Assembly (NCBI GenBank): GCA_900545625.1
Contig: UQZS01000067.1
Location: forward strand, 1 to 7,957
Source of the DNA: an uncultured Oscillospiraceae bacterium
Lineage (GTDB): Bacteria > Bacillota > Clostridia > Oscillospirales > Acutalibacteraceae
Direction: 5' to 3'
Length of the DNA: 7,957 nt
How positions within the stretch are numbered: the first letter of the stretch is position 1; every line of letters starts with the position of its first letter. Shown here piece after piece: positions 5,906 through 7,957 of this stretch. The translations under genes were made by a program, and so were the position numbers. The notes beneath the pieces are model-generated. The model saw nothing but the letters and a program-made list of their open reading frames with translations. It did not search any database and was not told the DNA's origin.

Positions 5906-6943
5906 ATGGTGCTGTTACTCTATCTTGTTTCGGCAATTTTATTTTTAGTTTTGCTGTTTTGCCTGATCTTCGCGTGGGCGGTGCTTCGCGCGGCGTTCGG
6001 CAATCGGCAGGAGGGGAGTGCGTATCTCAACTATTTTACGGCAGCGGATTTTGAGGACCTTGCAGCCGAAGCGGTGGAGTTCCCGAACCGGCGCGGCGAG
6101 ACCCTGCGCGGCAATCTGTATTTTGAAAGCGGGCGCACCGATTTTCGCGCGCTGCTGATCTTTGCCCACGGCATGGGCGGCGGGCATTTGAGCTATACCA
6201 CGGAGCTGGATTTCTTTGCAAAGCAGGGCTTTTTGGTGCTTGCCTATGATGCGACGGGAACGATGGCCTCGGACGGCAAATCGCTTCGCGGCTTCGGGCA
6301 GAGTGTTTCAGACCTGCAAAGCGCGCTTGCATTTGCCGCGCAAAATGAGAAAACAAAAGCACGCCCCGTAGTGCTCTGCGGGCATTCGTGGGGCGCTTAC
6401 GCCGTGTGCCACGCACAATCCCCCGCGGTGCGCGGCGTGGTCGCGTTTTCCGCGCCGGAGGATGCCGCAACGCTGCTGTGCGCGCAGGCAAGCGCGCAAA
6501 CCGGCGCACCGTTCGGCGCGTTAAAGCCGTTTTTACGCCTTTGGGAACGGCTGCGCTTCGGCAAAACGGCCGCCGCGCAGACTTCCAAGGTATTGCGAAC
6601 CGCAAACGTCCCTGTCTTATTGCTCCACGGCGGCAAAGATGCAGTCGTGCCGCTTTCCAACGCGGCGGCAAATGCGCCGAACCTTTCCGAAAACCCGCAT
6701 ATAAAACGTGTTATCTACCCTGAAAAGTGTCATAACGTCTACAACACACTGGAAGCGGAGGCGGGCGTCGCCGAAATGCTCGAACGCTTTGGCGTACTTT
6801 CTAAACAAAAAGACGGCGGCGCCGATGCGCTTGCCGCCTATGCAAAGACTTTGGATTTCCGTAAGCTCTGCGAGGAAGACCCCACCGTCATGCAGACCGT
6901 CGAGCAGTTCTTGGAGGAGTGCTTGCTAGATCAGCAGGCTTGA
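5906..6943 (+). CDS. Membrane-anchored alpha/beta hydrolase
   Basis: The product has 345 residues. ATG at 5906 follows an AGAGG ribosome binding site (5897-5901). Residues 2 to about 30 form one hydrophobic membrane segment without an obvious cleavage site, so the enzyme is probably anchored. The hydrolase fold follows: an H-G-M-G-G oxyanion-type motif at 88-92, the nucleophile elbow G-H-S-W-G with Ser161, an acid candidate Asp245 in H-G-G-K-D, and His276 in K-C-H-N. The catalytic triad thus seems complete. The last 45 residues form a charged, probably helical extension. It resembles S33/FrsA-like serine hydrolases annotated as esterases, lipases or peptidases; the substrate cannot be inferred. 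No clear promoter was found in the 45 nt after the toxin gene, so it may be co-transcribed with that pair or use an undetected promoter. Confidence 0.88.
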   Translation: MVLLLYLVSAILFLVLLFCLIFAWAVLRAAFGNRQEGSAYLNYFTAADFEDLAAEAVEFPNRRGETLRGNLYFESGRTDFRALLIFAHGMGGGHLSYTTELDFFAKQGFLVLAYDATGTMASDGKSLRGFGQSVSDLQSALAFAAQNEKTKARPVVLCGHSWGAYAVCHAQSPAVRGVVAFSAPEDAATLLCAQASAQTGAPFGALKPFLRLWERLRFGKTAAAQTSKVLRTANVPVLLLHGGKDAVVPLSNAAANAPNLSENPHIKRVIYPEKCHNVYNTLEAEAGVAEMLERFGVLSKQKDGGADALAAYAKTLDFRKLCEEDPTVMQTVEQFLEECLLDQQA

Positions 6944-6954
6944 TTTGCCAAACA

Positions 6955-6985
6955 GAAGCTCCCGCTTTGGGGGCTTTATTTTTTT
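6955..6985 (+). terminator. Intrinsic terminator after the hydrolase gene, overlapping the end of dut
   Basis: AAGCTCCC (6956-6963) pairs with GGGGGCTT (6969-6976), with one G-U pair and a GCTTT loop. A TTTATTTTTTT tail follows at 6975-6985. It lies 12 nt after the hydrolase stop. On the other strand the same bases contain the dut stop codon (6976-6978) and its last two Lys codons. Confidence 0.85.
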
Positions 6986-7419
6986 CCCGTCGAGCCGAAG
7001 CCGCCGGCGCCGCGCGCGGTGTCGTCGAGTCGGTCGCACTCCTCTACGGGCATCATGGAAACGGGCATCACCACAAGCTGCGCAATGCGCTCGCCCGGGG
7101 AAATGGTGTAGCTTTCTGCGACCTGGTTGATGACGCCGACTTTAATTTCACCCCGATAGTCGCTGTCGATAACGCCTACGGAATTCGTAAGCCCGATGCC
7201 GTGCTTGATCGCAAGCCCGCTGCGCGCAAAAACGAACGCTGCATAATTCGCGCTCGGCAGTTGGATGGCAAGCCCCGTCGGGATCAGCGCCGTCTCGCCG
7301 CCTTGCAGGGTCAACGGTTCGTCGATGCACGCGCAAAGGTCAAGCCCTGCGCTGCCGTCCGTCGCGCGCACGGGGATTTTTGCGTCGTCGCGTACCTTGC
7401 AGATTTTAAGTGTTTCCAT
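6976..7419 (-). CDS. dut: dUTP diphosphatase (trimeric dUTPase)
   Basis: The enzyme hydrolyses dUTP to dUMP and pyrophosphate, keeping uracil out of DNA and feeding dTMP synthesis. The 147 residues match the homotrimeric family. All five motifs are present in order: D-G-S-A-G-L-D-L, A-R-S-G-L-A, G-V-I-D-S-D-Y-R-G-E with the catalytic Asp, P-G-E-R-I-A-Q, and the C-terminal arm R-G-A-G-G-F-G-S-T-G. The start is ATG at 7417-7419. The frame extends 24 codons further upstream into the U32 gene, but that extension is not dUTPase-like, and an AGAGGTG ribosome binding site lies about 9 nt before this ATG. Only 1 nt separates it from the upstream peptidase stop, so the two form an operon. The ribosome binding site is inside the peptidase coding sequence. 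It ends tail-to-tail with the hydrolase gene. Confidence 0.96.
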   Translation of the reverse strand: METLKICKVRDDAKIPVRATDGSAGLDLCACIDEPLTLQGGETALIPTGLAIQLPSANYAAFVFARSGLAIKHGIGLTNSVGVIDSDYRGEIKVGVINQVAESYTISPGERIAQLVVMPVSMMPVEECDRLDDTARGAGGFGSTGKK

Positions 7420-7420
7420 A

Positions 7421-7957
7421 CTATTCCACACCTCTGTAAAAAAGTCCTCTGGTGAATTCGCCGCGCGGCGCGGCGCCGGCTTCGAGCGCATCTAATATTT
7501 GTGCGCATTCTTCTTTGGATTCTATCGTAAAATCCAAAAAGTAAAAATCCACGTTTTGAATCTCCTGCAGCCGGTCGAGCATATAGGTCGGCCGGGAGTT
7601 GTAAACCTGCGAAAAGCCGTTCTCGCACCGAACGGGGAACCGCACGCCCTTGCGGTCTGTCAAAAAGCCCGTCCGATCACATTTTGCACAAGGCGTCCCG
7701 TTGCGCACGGGGCAGTTGCGCGTGAGCATCAGGGGCATCCGCCCGTAAACGCACACCCCGCGCGGCAGCACTCCGCCTAAAGCGGCGATCTGCGAAAGGC
7801 GCAGTTCATGGGAAAGCACCGCTTCCGAAACGCCGATCTGAGCCGCTTCCTCCAGCGCAAGGCTGTTATACAGATTCAAAAACGCGCCGCCGATGACGGG
7901 GATGCCTGCTTCGCGCGCAACGGCGACGGCGTCGAGCGTGTCGCAAAGCGCATACAG
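7421..7957 (-). CDS. U32 family peptidase, C-terminal part
   Basis: The frame is open to the right edge, leaving 178 visible residues of a gene that starts outside the window. The internal TTG at 7879 is not its start. Recognisable features are V-I-G-G-A-F-L-N-L-Y-N-S and a four-cysteine pattern. The first cysteine is in N-C-P-V-R-N-G, followed by C-A-K-C, and then a fourth after L-T-D-R-K-G-V-R-F-P-V. The segment S-R-P-T-Y-M-L-D-R-L and the terminal T-R-G-L-F-Y-R-G-V follow. In the U32/RlhA-TrhP group such cysteines bind an iron-sulfur cluster, and several members hydroxylate rRNA or tRNA rather than cleave protein. Peptidase activity should therefore not be assumed. The protein ends directly after the R-G-V motif. 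Whether it is a long or short form is not visible. It is the first visible gene of a unit with dut. Confidence 0.9.
   Translation of the reverse strand: MYALCDTLDAVAVAREAGIPVIGGAFLNLYNSLALEEAAQIGVSEAVLSHELRLSQIAALGGVLPRGVCVYGRMPLMLTRNCPVRNGTPCAKCDRTGFLTDRKGVRFPVRCENGFSQVYNSRPTYMLDRLQEIQNVDFYFLDFTIESKEECAQILDALEAGAAPRGEFTRGLFYRGVE

Noticed and set aside
6919..7455. 178-codon plus-strand ORF opposite dut
   Set aside because: It crosses the terminator at 6955-6985 and lies antisense to a gene with all five dUTPase motifs.
1..7957. CRISPR array, tRNA or rRNA genes
   Set aside because: No regularly spaced repeats, cloverleaf-forming segments or rRNA-like stretches were seen.

Overview
The window looks like a chromosomal segment of a fairly GC-rich member of the Bacillota, probably a Clostridia/Oscillospiraceae-like anaerobe. 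That placement is an inference from consensus sigma-A promoters with 17-nt spacers, strong purine-rich ribosome binding sites, GTG/TTG start codons, and the gene complement (DUF5054 glycosidase, carAB, a U32 peptidase next to dut). No rRNA, tRNA, CRISPR array or insertion sequence was seen.

Layout, left to right. Positions 1-558 hold the 3' end of a DUF5054 (glycoside hydrolase-like) gene that enters from the left. Positions 559-879 form an unusually dense control region in front of carAB. It contains a near-consensus promoter (P1, 578-606), a 34-codon U-rich leader ORF with a good ribosome binding site (644-748), a strong intrinsic terminator whose 5' arm overlaps the leader stop codon (745-777), and a second promoter (P2, 808-836) just ahead of carA. 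carA (880-1962) and carB (1955-5173) overlap by 8 nt and encode the two subunits of carbamoyl phosphate synthetase. An intrinsic terminator closes the unit (5195-5223).

Next comes a compact type II toxin-antitoxin pair with its own promoter: a Phd/YefM-like antitoxin (5281-5556) and a RelE/ParE-like toxin (5543-5860). It is followed by a membrane-anchored alpha/beta hydrolase (5906-6943). On the opposite strand, the C-terminal part of a U32 family peptidase (7421-7957, running in from the right) and dut (6976-7419) form an operon with 1 nt between them. They converge on the hydrolase gene, and the terminator between the two units overlaps the dut stop codon.

The most interesting element is the carAB leader. 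Its order of parts resembles the UTP-sensing pyrBI leader of enteric bacteria: promoter, an A-A-U-U-U-G start of transcript, a leader peptide encoded by a U-rich tract, and a stop codon inside the terminator stem. It does not resemble the PyrR attenuator usual in Bacillota. In addition, the leader RNA can fold so that both the ribosome binding site and the start codon of the leader ORF are paired with the downstream U-rich tract. P2 lies beyond the terminator and would supply carAB independently, reminiscent of the tandem carAB promoters of E. coli. All mechanistic statements are inference from sequence.
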